From positions 1,355,001-1,419,000 of the forward strand of contig JADEYG010000009.1 of the NCBI GenBank assembly GCA_016906335.1: DNA of 64,000 nucleotides. The letters are read 5' to 3'. Under the pieces are notes generated by a model. That model had not been told where the DNA came from. It did no database searches and saw only the letters and a program-made list of their open reading frames with translations. The position numbers were made by a program, and so were the translations under genes. Positions 38,995 to 48,495 of this stretch are shown here, one piece after another (the first letter of the stretch is position 1; every line of letters starts with the position of its first letter). The stretch is from Novakomyces olei. Lineage: Eukaryota; Ascomycota; Novakomycetes; Novakomycetales; Novakomycetaceae.

Positions 38995-41900
38995 ATGGCA
39001 CTTGATTTGCAGCCGTGCCTGCTACCAACCAACCCGCTGCGCGAGGGCAGTGTGACGGCGGAAGAGCATTGTGTAATTGATGGCCGGCGTGTACATTACT
39101 TTTGCGCGGGCAAAAGAATCCGAACTCTACAGTTTGAGCATGATCATGATGATCCTGCTCTTTTCGCCGTGATTAGCACGTTTGAACAAGAGCCCAATGG
39201 ACCAAAGCGCGCTATAGTCGTAGCGTTTGAACGTATTTGCCATGTTGTTTTCTTGAATGGCCCCAGTTTCCTTGTCGCTTTGCCTCAAAGGCCACATGCG
39301 CTTTTCGCAACAGCCAATGGAGTCATTTTCGATACACAAAGGCTGCAGAACCGATTTCTCGTGCTGACAGACCCGTTGCGTAAAATGGGATTCCTTCAGT
39401 TTGAGCGGAAAGATGCAAAGACTGTACAGAAAACTGATCAGCTTGTGTATGTCGGGATCCTCTGTGATCAATGGGTCTGCATTACGAAATGCGAAGCCGA
39501 CAACTCTGTAGCGCTGTGGACGCTTACATATGCTACCAACTTGGATGACTGGCTCATAACTGCGGAAGAGGATTTGCTACTTGGCTCAGAGGCAGAAGGG
39601 GTAGCTCAGCAGCCTGGATTACTGGACAGCACAATACTAGAAGCGGGAGAAAGCGAGATTGAGGAAAAAGAGTCAAAGGCTTCTTCCAAAAGCAAAGGCC
39701 GGAAAGCCAAGAAAGAAAAAGATAAGAAGGAGGATCATAGTATTAAACAACGCGATGAATATATTCATAAGCGTGAATCTTTAGTGCCTGAAAGCAGACG
39801 ACGCTCATCGGCTCACAGTCGGAGCGCCTCCGCCTCGGCTGCGACTATGACAGTCCCCGAAATTGACCGGAGAATGAGCACGCTTTCAGCGACAGGAGCA
39901 GGAATAGAGGGCATTGGAGCAGAGCCAGGCGGATCAGCTTTCACTAATGTATGGATGGAAGGCAGTACAGGGCCTGAAGACCAAGAGTATAGCCCTGACG
40001 CTAAATGCGTATTATTAGAACAGTTTTTCCTGTCGAGTGTGCACGAGCTGGAAACGTTTATTGTGCGGGACACTTCAGTACAGGTTGTCTGCCTTCTCAG
40101 TCCGAGTTCTGAGCAGCTGACACTGCTCAGTTTCCAAAGGCTGCCGTGTCTGCATCTCTCTGATGCCTCTGTAGTGGCTGCAAAGGCAGCTTGTGCTCTA
40201 AGTATGGGGGGACCACAGAGCACTAGAGTCTGTATCCTTTTGCCCAGTGGCAAGGTCACTCTAGAACAACCTATGGCTCCTCGTTTTGCTCTGGAAGGCA
40301 GCCACTTTACAGGCATTAAAAAATTGGCACAGACCCTTTTGTGCTTGGATACGGCCGACAATGGTTCGGTTTACATGTGCACTGAATCGCTGACACATAC
40401 TTGCCGGCTAGTACAACACTGCTTTTATGCATTAAGAGCTGTCTTGTCGGAACGCTCTTACCAGCTTATTGTTACCTGCTACCACTACAAAGTACTGTAC
40501 TATGCTGCCTCGCTAGGACAGGAATCGTCATCAAAACGTGTCCCAGATTCGGTGCAGTTTGAACTTTTTTGCATAGCAATATTTGCTGCCGTTTTGTCAC
40601 AGGGCAATAACGCCGTACCAGCTGCGCCGGATGGGTTCTTGCCTCCCAGCTCTCCACAGTTTCTTTTGCCCATAATATTTGCAGCGCATGAACTGTGTGA
40701 GCACATGGACTTTGACTCTATTGCGCCTGAACTGCCTCTACTGCTTCTGGCTCTGCATGTGGCCTCGGAAGACTTGAAACTGGACGCCGCTGAGCGGCAA
40801 TTGAACAACTGGCTGGTTCCAGTACTGGCTCAATTGGCTATTTGGCTTCGATGGCCGGGGTTTCTGGCCCTATACCGCCTGCATAATGCGGATATGGGCA
40901 ATATAATACTCGACAGTGACCATATAGCCGGACTGCAGTTTCCGGCTCCGCCCTGGATGCCTCCGTCTATCATGGATTGGCTGGCTGGGCAAATGGGACT
41001 GGACGCTCATTCGTTTTTCCCACAATTAAGCAATTTATACCGCGAGCAGCCGTACCTCGTTCAACGCGAGCCTTCCATTGGCGATACTTCTGAGCCAGAC
41101 TTTACCCACAAAGAGTTTGACGGCAATAATAATGCCAACAAAGATTACTACAGCAATGCCGATGGCAAACCAGAAATGGGCAGGATCGGCACACTGACGC
41201 GTGCTTACCGGCTCATACTTTCACAACGGGATTTGCACTTTATTGTGTCCCAACTGGCTCGCTTGCCTGGGTTCCAGCACCTTCTTTCCAGTCTGCCACC
41301 AGGCATAGATGCTCCACTACGCCAAGTCCTGGCCTGGGCAAAAGACACAGCTGAGAGCAGTTGGGCCAGAGCAGAACTCGACCTTGTTGGCCGGAGAGAT
41401 CTAGTGGCACTGTACGACAAGGCTCCAGTGCCTTTTGTTAAAGAGGCCAAGGAGTCTCGACGCCAGGTGGATATGGCTGATTTGATAAACAGCACTTGTG
41501 CTCTTGATCTTTCTTCTTCAACGACTAATACAAGCGATTGGACGGCAGCTTCAGTAACAAATGCTGTGACTGTTGCGTCTCAAAATCTCACTATGGCCGA
41601 TGAGTTTGATCGCGACATTTTCCGTCACGACCGTCGGCTGGACGAAGTGTTTAAATGCCTAGATTTCTCAATTCCCTGTACTGTTTGGCGTCAGTCGGAT
41701 AGAAGCGAAGAGTCTCTCCCAGAGCACGAGCAAGTAGCTCAGCAGAGAGGAGTAGCAATGAGGACAATGGAGCGGATAATGTCGAGCCCTGTTGGCTGGG
41801 CAGCTCTAAGGTACAGTACAAAACAGCCCTCTGTCCTTGAAAAAGTAAGGCCGTCCCGGCTTTGCTTTAGCGTCAGATTACTGCCTTGCGGAACCATGGT

Positions 41901-44319
41901 CACTGTTGAACGAGGACATTTAGATGCATCTGCACTCGCCTGGACAGAATTTCATGCGGGTGTAGCGGCCGGACTGCAGATTGATCCGTCCTCACACGAC
42001 GTTACGGCCTCGTGGATCGTGTACAACAACATAACCAAATTAAATGATAACCCTAACCCTAACGGTAATAACAAGGAGGAGTCAGCCGCTCGACACGCTG
42101 GGCTATTGTTAGGGTTAGGGTTAAATGGCCATCTCAAAGTAATGGCAACCTGGACAGCGTTCAATTACCTTGTCAGCAAGCATGCGCTCGTATCTGTCGG
42201 GGTCTTGCTGGGAATGGCCGCCTCATTTAGAGGCACAATGGACGGCATGGTGACCCGCCTGCTCTCGGTGCATGTTTTGGCTCTTTTGCCGCCAGGATCA
42301 ACTGACCTGAATTTGTTGCCGAGCACACAGAGCGCTGGCCTTGTTGGCATCGGGCTGCTATACATGGGATCAGCACAGAGGCGTATGAGTGAAGTCAGTC
42401 TGGCCGAAATCTTTACCGGCGGTCTCCAGCGAGTGCCTGATTTTGTATTACGAAACATGTACCAGTTATCGGCTGCTTTTGCTCTGGGTCTAGTCAACCT
42501 GGGCAAAGGTGAGAGCAAAGGCCTTGGCGATCTCGAGATCAGCCGCCGGCTGCTTTCTGTAGTCGAAGGCAGTAACGATTATAATACCAATTATAATTAT
42601 AATAGCAATTTTAACAATAACAATTATACGTCTGTCGAAGCGTGCCTAGCGGCCCTGGGTTTAATGTACTTGCAGACAAACAATCGTGCTATCTCTGACC
42701 GACTGGCTTTTGCTGGAAGCAACGAGTTTAGCGCTGACTATTACCCACCGACAGTTGTTCTGCTAAGGCAAATTGTCCGGTCGATTATCGCCTGGGACGA
42801 TGTGCAGCCTACGGCCGAGTGGATCATGGCCCAGTGTCCTCCTGCGCTACTGCCCGGATCAATGGACGATCTACAGAGCAAGAAACCCAGAGTCAAGGAC
42901 CTGATGGTGTACAATATAATCGCTGGCGCCTGTTTTGCCATCGGTCTGCGTATGGCCGGGACGGGGGATGAGGCCGCCAAGGCCGTTCTGCTCTATTTCC
43001 TGTCTATATTTGCCTCTCACTGTGACTTAATAGGAGCCCAAGACGAGCGGAAAAAGAGCAGTAGGCCAAAGCTGCCTCTTCAGCATGAGGATCTGGTATG
43101 CCATCGGTCGTTGCTGAGAGCGTGCGATATGATTGCTCTGTCTGCCTCTTGTGTTATGGCGGGCACTGGTGACCTGCAAGTTCTACGCTGGCTCCGTCTG
43201 TTTCTGCTCAATAGCTCTCCGCCTGCTTTTGCTGAGCAACAGAACTTGCATCCAAGCTCTTGCGTTAATTATGGAGATTATATGGCTCACAGTCTGGCTA
43301 TGGGGCTGCTTTTTGTTGGAGGAGGCAAGTTTTCATTGTCTCGATCTCCTGAAGCAATTGGTGCTCTTTTTATTGCCCTCTTTCCAATGTTTCCGTCTTG
43401 TGCCGGGCAGAACCGGTTCTATTTAGAGCCTTTAAGGCACTTGTGGTGCTTGGCTATCGAGCCCCGTGTACTTGTAGCCCGCAGTTTAAAGGCTCCCCAG
43501 AGTGTATGTATCGGGCTCCCTGTTGAACTTGTGCGCAAAAAGCGTGCGGGCGAGGGAGAAGGAGAGCGGCATAAGCGAGCAGAGAAAGAGCAGGAGAGAG
43601 ACACAGGGGATAGCATTCAGAGCGATGAGCAATATAGAGCAGCAAGGTTGAATAGAAAGGGAAAACAGACGACGGCAAGAGGGAAAATTAATAAGAGAGG
43701 TGAGCCGGTCGGAAAGGAAACCCGAAAGGGAGACTTGACGAGAGCAGGTTTAAACAGAATGGGAGACATTAGCAAAATTGCACAAAACAACAACCGTACT
43801 GCAACTCAAAATAATTTTGAAATAAGCCCTAACCCTAACCCTAACCCTAACCCCGATTCAATTCAATCTCAAGAGGAGATTGTTCGACTCGACTCTCCGT
43901 GCTGGCATCCGCCATTGGACGAATTTTCTACAATACGTTTTATTGGAGACCAGTTTTGGCCTCTGGAAATTGCTACTAGCAGCTATGCCCAACTACCGGG
44001 CCTCGGGTCGATGCGAGGCGTTGCTTGTATCGAGCGGCAAAGCGGTCAATCCGTAGACTGGCTGGCTACTGCAGCAGGAGTCGACCGGACAAGAAGTGCG
44101 GCAGAACAAAAGGAGGCAGAGGCTATTCGCAAAGCATTACTGGAGGCTGTGAATGATGCGACAGAGAGGGATAACTTGGTTATCGTTAAACTTGTTCTTG
44201 GGTTTTATGATAATTTGAGCAAGTTTTTCCCGGGTCACAATCAGCAGGATTTGCTGTTGGCCCCTGAATTTATAGATTCTCTCAAATTGTCCATCTGGCG
44301 GAGGAAATATCAATTTTAA
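38995..44319 (+). CDS. APC1: Anaphase-promoting complex subunit 1 (APC1/Cut4/BimE)
   Basis: Single exon, 1774 residues. The N-terminal part is a WD40-like propeller interrupted by a Lys/Glu-rich disordered loop (near 39640-39850). The C-terminal half carries PC (proteasome/cyclosome) repeats: HAGLLLGLGLNGHLKVM, ALVSVGVLLGMAASFRGTMD, GLVGIGLLYMGSAQRRMSEV and MAHSLAMGLLFVGGGKFSLS. FDYG-like and DHDDP-type N-terminal motifs (LQFEHDHDDPAL) also fit. It is the largest APC/C scaffold, driving ubiquitination of securin and cyclins. A Lys/Arg-rich insert (about 43530-43860) contains an in-frame telomere-type repeat. Its ATG directly abuts the stop of a two-codon upstream ORF. Confidence 0.92.
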   Translation: MALDLQPCLLPTNPLREGSVTAEEHCVIDGRRVHYFCAGKRIRTLQFEHDHDDPALFAVISTFEQEPNGPKRAIVVAFERICHVVFLNGPSFLVALPQRPHALFATANGVIFDTQRLQNRFLVLTDPLRKMGFLQFERKDAKTVQKTDQLVYVGILCDQWVCITKCEADNSVALWTLTYATNLDDWLITAEEDLLLGSEAEGVAQQPGLLDSTILEAGESEIEEKESKASSKSKGRKAKKEKDKKEDHSIKQRDEYIHKRESLVPESRRRSSAHSRSASASAATMTVPEIDRRMSTLSATGAGIEGIGAEPGGSAFTNVWMEGSTGPEDQEYSPDAKCVLLEQFFLSSVHELETFIVRDTSVQVVCLLSPSSEQLTLLSFQRLPCLHLSDASVVAAKAACALSMGGPQSTRVCILLPSGKVTLEQPMAPRFALEGSHFTGIKKLAQTLLCLDTADNGSVYMCTESLTHTCRLVQHCFYALRAVLSERSYQLIVTCYHYKVLYYAASLGQESSSKRVPDSVQFELFCIAIFAAVLSQGNNAVPAAPDGFLPPSSPQFLLPIIFAAHELCEHMDFDSIAPELPLLLLALHVASEDLKLDAAERQLNNWLVPVLAQLAIWLRWPGFLALYRLHNADMGNIILDSDHIAGLQFPAPPWMPPSIMDWLAGQMGLDAHSFFPQLSNLYREQPYLVQREPSIGDTSEPDFTHKEFDGNNNANKDYYSNADGKPEMGRIGTLTRAYRLILSQRDLHFIVSQLARLPGFQHLLSSLPPGIDAPLRQVLAWAKDTAESSWARAELDLVGRRDLVALYDKAPVPFVKEAKESRRQVDMADLINSTCALDLSSSTTNTSDWTAASVTNAVTVASQNLTMADEFDRDIFRHDRRLDEVFKCLDFSIPCTVWRQSDRSEESLPEHEQVAQQRGVAMRTMERIMSSPVGWAALRYSTKQPSVLEKVRPSRLCFSVRLLPCGTMVTVERGHLDASALAWTEFHAGVAAGLQIDPSSHDVTASWIVYNNITKLNDNPNPNGNNKEESAARHAGLLLGLGLNGHLKVMATWTAFNYLVSKHALVSVGVLLGMAASFRGTMDGMVTRLLSVHVLALLPPGSTDLNLLPSTQSAGLVGIGLLYMGSAQRRMSEVSLAEIFTGGLQRVPDFVLRNMYQLSAAFALGLVNLGKGESKGLGDLEISRRLLSVVEGSNDYNTNYNYNSNFNNNNYTSVEACLAALGLMYLQTNNRAISDRLAFAGSNEFSADYYPPTVVLLRQIVRSIIAWDDVQPTAEWIMAQCPPALLPGSMDDLQSKKPRVKDLMVYNIIAGACFAIGLRMAGTGDEAAKAVLLYFLSIFASHCDLIGAQDERKKSSRPKLPLQHEDLVCHRSLLRACDMIALSASCVMAGTGDLQVLRWLRLFLLNSSPPAFAEQQNLHPSSCVNYGDYMAHSLAMGLLFVGGGKFSLSRSPEAIGALFIALFPMFPSCAGQNRFYLEPLRHLWCLAIEPRVLVARSLKAPQSVCIGLPVELVRKKRAGEGEGERHKRAEKEQERDTGDSIQSDEQYRAARLNRKGKQTTARGKINKRGEPVGKETRKGDLTRAGLNRMGDISKIAQNNNRTATQNNFEISPNPNPNPNPDSIQSQEEIVRLDSPCWHPPLDEFSTIRFIGDQFWPLEIATSSYAQLPGLGSMRGVACIERQSGQSVDWLATAAGVDRTRSAAEQKEAEAIRKALLEAVNDATERDNLVIVKLVLGFYDNLSKFFPGHNQQDLLLAPEFIDSLKLSIWRRKYQF
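42049..42123. repeat. Inverted pair of telomere-type repeats in APC1 coding sequence
   Basis: AACCCTAACCCTAAC at 42049-42063 and its exact reverse complement GTTAGGGTTAGGGTT at 42108-42122, 44 bp apart, both in frame. The left arm encodes Asn-Pro-Asn-Pro-Asn, the right arm the conserved PC-repeat core LLGLGL. Confidence 0.88.
43827..43854. repeat. Telomere-type (CCCTAA)4 in APC1 coding sequence
   Basis: Four CCCTAA units plus CCCC, encoding a Pro-Asn repeat within a disordered basic insert. Confidence 0.92.
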
Positions 44320-44451
44320 TGAGGAAAAGTGTTTTTAGAATCGTTGTATATAGACATAAAAAAACAAACAAAAAACTAGAGTGTTCATACTTTGGAAATC
44401 GAAGTTCATGATTTATAGTTACAGTTGCCGCCTTGTTCTATACGCATTCCA

Positions 44452-45701
44452 CTATTTTTTACCAAGACCAGCCGCGTGGTTAGTAGCAGCTTCAATCGTC
44501 CGGGCCAGTGTGCTCCGTACCTTTCCGTCCTCCATTACAAGGATACCGCTAATCGTACACCCACCAGGAGTCGAAACAGCACTGCGGATCTGGTAAGGAT
44601 CGTCACCGTCGAGGACCATGCGGGCTGCTCCTTGCATCGCTAAACAGTTAGAATGAGGAGAGAAGATTGTGATGAATTCCAGACTGGAGACTGAACAGGT
44701 AGACTAGTTTCAGACTGCGAATAAAACCCGAATAATTGAGTTAAAACATAGACGGTGCTAATAATGCAAAGCTGAAATAAAACAGAATTGTAGTGGGAAA
44801 CAACTTGGTAATACTGAAAGCTTCCATACTTTGAGCGACCAGAGTCTGAGCTTCAATGCGAGGCAACCCCATCATGACTCCACCATCGGTCATTGCCTCC
44901 ATCAATACTGCAGCAAACGCTGGGCCGGAGCCACAGAGAGCGGTAGCGGCATTGAAATGCTTCTCGTCCAGAAGCATAGAGCGGCCGATTTGGTCAAACA
45001 TCCATCGAACGACTGCAACTTGTTCCGGTGCAACAGTATCGTCCGCGCAAATTACAGACATGCCTTGTCGTATCTGCTTGTCAGCAACCAAACAGGAATC
45101 ACGCATTTAATGAATGGCAAAGGGCACAGAAATGTAGAATGCAAAGAGCAAATAAACAGGACCAAATAAACAGGACCAAATAAACAGGACCAAATAAACA
45201 AGAATAGTATGGAAAAGAACGAAATTGAAACCAAAACCAAATAAAAAAACGATAAGAAGAGCGTATAAATTCTTATACCCTGCACGGCGTATTCGGCATA
45301 ACGCGCAGCAGCCTCGTAGAGCGAGGAACCAAACTTCGGAGCTGTTCCAAAGTGACACCGGCGCAAACGCTGAACAGCACTTTATTCTCCAAAGCCTCTT
45401 GTACATCAGGAGCACTCAATATTGACTGCACCATGTAAGGCTTGCAACCGAGCATTATATAATCAGCGTCCTTCACGCCTCGCGCATTGCCGCCGGCAAA
45501 GACAGTGACACGGTCTCCGTACTGAGAGCGTACGCGCTGAGCGGATTCTTCACGATTCACACACGCGACAAAGCGCTCAGGAACTGGGATCTCGGGACTC
45601 TCTGCGCCGTCTGCTCCCAACGAATCGAGCACTCCAGACAAAATTGCTCTGCTCATTGTGCCACAGGCGAGCAGACACAAACAAGGTGCTTTGCTTGCCA
45701 T
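44452..45701 (-). CDS. Pyrroline-5-carboxylate reductase
   Basis: Three exons (45701-45279, 45073-44830, 44639-44452) give 284 residues. Motifs: an N-terminal strand CLCLLACGTMSRAIL in place of the usual GGGxM, DADYIMLGCKPYMV, SVCAGVTLEQL, RVMPNTPCRIRQGM across intron 1, ALCGSGPAF, VAQTMQGAARM across intron 2 and the signature STPGGCTISGILVMEDG. It catalyses the last step of proline synthesis with NAD(P)H. The usual N-terminal GxGNM is here ACGTM, a noteworthy change in the cofactor loop. Intron 1 holds a 15-bp AAATAAACAGGACCA repeat. Convergent with APC1, 132 bp apart. Confidence 0.92.
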
Positions 45702-46228
45702 TGCGACTCGGTGATCGGTTGGAAAACTGAACGTTTCAGGCAAAGACAATTGCTCAACTGTGCGGCGATAATGCTTATCAATTTCTTTATATTTATATAT
45801 TTAAAATAAATAATAAATAATAAATAATAAATAATAAATAATAAATAATAAATAATAAATAATAAATAATAAATAAATAATTACTTTGTTTATCTACAGT
45901 ACAAATCACCGGTTTGCTTTATTATTATCCGTTCCTATAATATGTGGATAGTGGGTGGATAACTGTGATTAAATAAAAATGAATAGGTCCAAAAACTGGA
46001 TTAAAATAATTAATAGTATACGGCAGCCACAATCAACCACGAGAAGCATCGCAATTACCAGAAATTAATGCACGCTGTAAGCGCAGGACACCGTAATTTT
46101 ACAAGACACTCCCTACTTGACACCTGGGCTCTTGGACTACTGTGCTACCATATTCTTTTGCTTAAATATCATGTTTATTGTAAGCCCTGTGGAGAAAATC
46201 ACATTAAATACTTCAGTACTGGACCATG
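45702..46228. other. Spacer with (AATAAAT)n 7-bp array
   Basis: 527 bp upstream of the P5C reductase start and downstream of bL12m. About eleven AATAAAT units lie at 45804-45884. No gene seen. Confidence 0.6.
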
Positions 46229-46857
46229 CTACTCGAGCGTAACTTTTGCACCAAGCCCCTCAAGAACCTTTTTGACATTCTCAGCGTCCTCCTTTGGCAC
46301 GTTATCTTTGAGCAGCTTGGGCGCTGCCTCCACCATCTTTTTCGCGTCTACCAGATTAAGTCCCAAGAGAGTCTTGACCTCTTTGATGACCTTTGCCTTT
46401 TGAGCAGCATCAAAGGCTTCCAATTTGACATTGAACGAATGCTTCTCCTCTACTTCTTCTTGTGCTTCTGCGGGCGCCGCTTGAGCCGCAGCAGCGCCGG
46501 CTGCTGGCGCTGCGGCTGCCGCCGGCATTGCGATCTCTGTGATATTAAGCCGAGTCTTTTATGTCAGCATTGACAGAATACAACGCAGTCAACTCCTACT
46601 TTAAGCTCAGACACAAGGCTCGCTGTCTCGAGCAGTGTGAGCTGTGAAATCGAATCGACAATTGAGCTGATTTTGGGATCGGTACTCGCTCCAGAATTGA
46701 AACGAATATTTCGCAAACTGTGCCGCGTTAGACGTCTCAGCCAATAGTCTGTACAGAGATTGCTGCCAGCATCAAAGCACGGCAAAGGCACTTACACTGG
46801 TCGGCTTGCTGCCAATGCGCAACGCCGTAAACCACAAACACCGTGTCTCGAGGCCAT
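46229..46857 (-). CDS. Mitochondrial ribosomal protein bL12m
   Basis: Three exons (46857-46796, 46762-46600, 46534-46229) give 176 residues. Intron 1 is only 33 bp. The N-terminus MASRHGVCGLRRCALAASRP is a presequence. DPKISSIVDSISQLTLLETASLVSEL is the N-terminal dimer domain, followed by an Ala/Pro hinge and the C-terminal domain FNVKLEAFDAAQKAKVIKEV, then KEVKTLLGLNLVDAKKMVE and ENVKKVLEGLGAKVTLE. It forms the mitoribosome stalk that recruits translation factors. Intron boundaries at the short hinge exon are my best fit; an alternative acceptor a few bases away would change two residues. Confidence 0.9.
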
Positions 46858-47140
46858 CGTGTACTCGGTATAAATTTTTGCTACTGATTTTAATAATTTA
46901 ATTAATTATTTAAAATAAAGAAAGGCAGACGTTTACACTGTATTATTATACAATTGGCGGGTTTCTTTTTCGATAGACTTTTAGAAATAGTGACCTTACA
47001 GTAATAGTGACTTTACAGTATAGTTAATGGAGTATATTCATAATAAGATATAGGTGCCGTATATAAAAAAATAAAGCAAAAGCAAGAGAATCAAAGCGCA
47101 GGCGGATTCGTCAATCAATCAGGTTTCCAGCGCAGTGACC

Positions 47141-47553
47141 ATGTCAAACCAGTACTGCCTGGAATGCAACAATATGCTGTATCCTAAAGAAGATGTGCAG
47201 CTGCGGCAGTTGCGTATGGCGTGTCGCAACTGCGATTACTCAGAAGTCGCACGAGACCCACGTGTATTCTACAACGAACTCCAGTCGCATTCGGGCGAAA
47301 CGGCCGGTGTGACTACCGACGTCGGTGCTGATCCTACTCTGCCGCGCAGCAACAAGGAGTGCCCAAGGTGCCACGCTCAAGAGGCAGTGTTTTTCCAGTC
47401 ACAAGCTCGGCGAGCCGAAACAAAGATGGTAATAGACTCATACACGACTATGTTTGCTTTGCCCTACTTGCTGCTAACGTTTCTCCCATTTAGACTCTGT
47501 TTTTCGTCTGTGTACACTGCGGAAAAATCTTTGAAGACGAGGCGGCAGATTAA
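47141..47553 (+). CDS. RPB9: RNA polymerase II subunit RPB9
   Basis: Exons 47141-47428 and 47494-47553 give 115 residues. Zinc ribbon 1 is YCLECNNMLYPKED ... ACRNCDYSE; zinc ribbon 2 is KECPRCHAQEAVFFQSQARR with AETKM joined to TLFFVCVHCGKIFED across the intron. This is the TFIIS-like arrangement of RPB9, which supports transcription fidelity and start-site choice. The 65-bp intron contains TGCTAACG before its TTTAG acceptor. The frame is open two codons upstream but without ATG, so 47141 is chosen. Confidence 0.96.
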
Positions 47554-47696
47554 CTCTGTCGGGCGGATACCCTTTGTAAAAGTTGTCGGTTTTATGTTTT
47601 TTTATGTGTTTTTTATGTTTTTAATTGATTAATTAAACAAATAATTGATTGATTGATTAAATAATTTATTTTTTGGTTGGAAATATCGCAGAGCCT

Positions 47697-47908
47697 GATT
47701 CCGCAGGTCCTTTGCCGAGCTTGTGGATGGATCTCTTGAAAACAAACTTGGAATTATTAATAAAAGTACAAATGGCATGACTATACTGTCGCTTCTTGAA
47801 TATGCGCTTGCTTTGCGCTGTGGTGCTACGCTAGAGGATAAAACCTTTAACCCAAATGAACGCTAATAGGATACGGAGCTCAATATCGCAGTAGACAATT
47901 TTGTAAAG
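47697..47908 (+). CDS. Possible unassigned coding exons downstream of RPB9
   Basis: A frame of about 53 codons (47708-47866) reads SFAELVDGSLENKLGIIN ... MTILSLLEYALALRCGATL with protein-like composition, preceded by a plausible acceptor (TTCCGCAG). After TAATAG, the same frame reopens with DTELNIAVDNFVK (47870-47908) and CGCTAATAG could be a branch site plus acceptor, GTAGAA a donor. I recognise no family and see no start exon. It could be part of a small unannotated gene, an RPB9 3' UTR, or a decayed gene. Confidence 0.25.
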
Positions 47909-48043
47909 GTAGAAATAAATATTAATTCATATAAGCTTTCTAGAGTGTTGTTGCACGCTTCGCGTCGGGTCAGCCGAGCATTCGACACTATACTACTTTC
48001 TCCGCGATGGCCAAGATCTTGTTGTGACCCCGCCGCCGTAGAT

Positions 48044-48495
48044 CTAACGATACTGGGCCTTTAGATTAGCCACAATTGCCACAAACTCCAGCTTACCATT
48101 AATGCGGGTGCCAATAGGCTCCTTTTTATTGTTTACGAGAACACAAGCGCTGTCGTCAAACCTAATGTGCCGGCCGTCATTGCGTCGGTCGTTTGTTTTG
48201 GCTCGTACAACTATAGCGCGCCGAATATCGCCAGGTTTCACTTTTTCTTGGCCCCTCTGCATACCCAATATCCGTGCTCTTTGCACTACGACTGTCATCT
48301 CATCGCCTAACGCAAAACTTAGTCCCAAGCTGACAATATAAATGTGCCTTACCCACTCCGGCCCAGCGACCCGCCTTGATAACCTTGATGCATTCTACTA
48401 GCTGAGCACCCTGGCACAGTGATTAGATATACGACGCCGAAAATTAAGCTTACCGAGTTGTCGATGCAGCGCACGATGCTTTTTAATTGCAGCAT
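48044..48495 (-). CDS. Mitochondrial ribosomal protein uL14m
   Basis: Three exons (48495-48454, 48410-48353, 48306-48044) give 120 residues. The spliced protein begins MLQLKSIVRCIDNSG, then AQLVECIKVIKAGRWAGVG, joined to DEMTVVVQRARILGMQ, then DIRRAIVVRAKTNDRRNDG and HIRFDDSACVLVNNKKEPIG. All are conserved uL14 features, and the protein is slightly shorter than bacterial uL14. It contributes to the intersubunit bridge of the large mitoribosomal subunit. Introns are 43 and 46 bp. The first two exons are too short to stand out as frames. Confidence 0.94.

Noticed and set aside
42049-43854. Telomere repeats as evidence of a chromosome-end fusion
   Set aside because: The tracts are only 15-28 bp, in frame within an intact gene, and the surrounding order of genes is ordinary.
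44381-44643. Plus-strand frames over the P5C reductase 3' end
   Set aside because: Antisense to a conserved exon with the P5C reductase signature.
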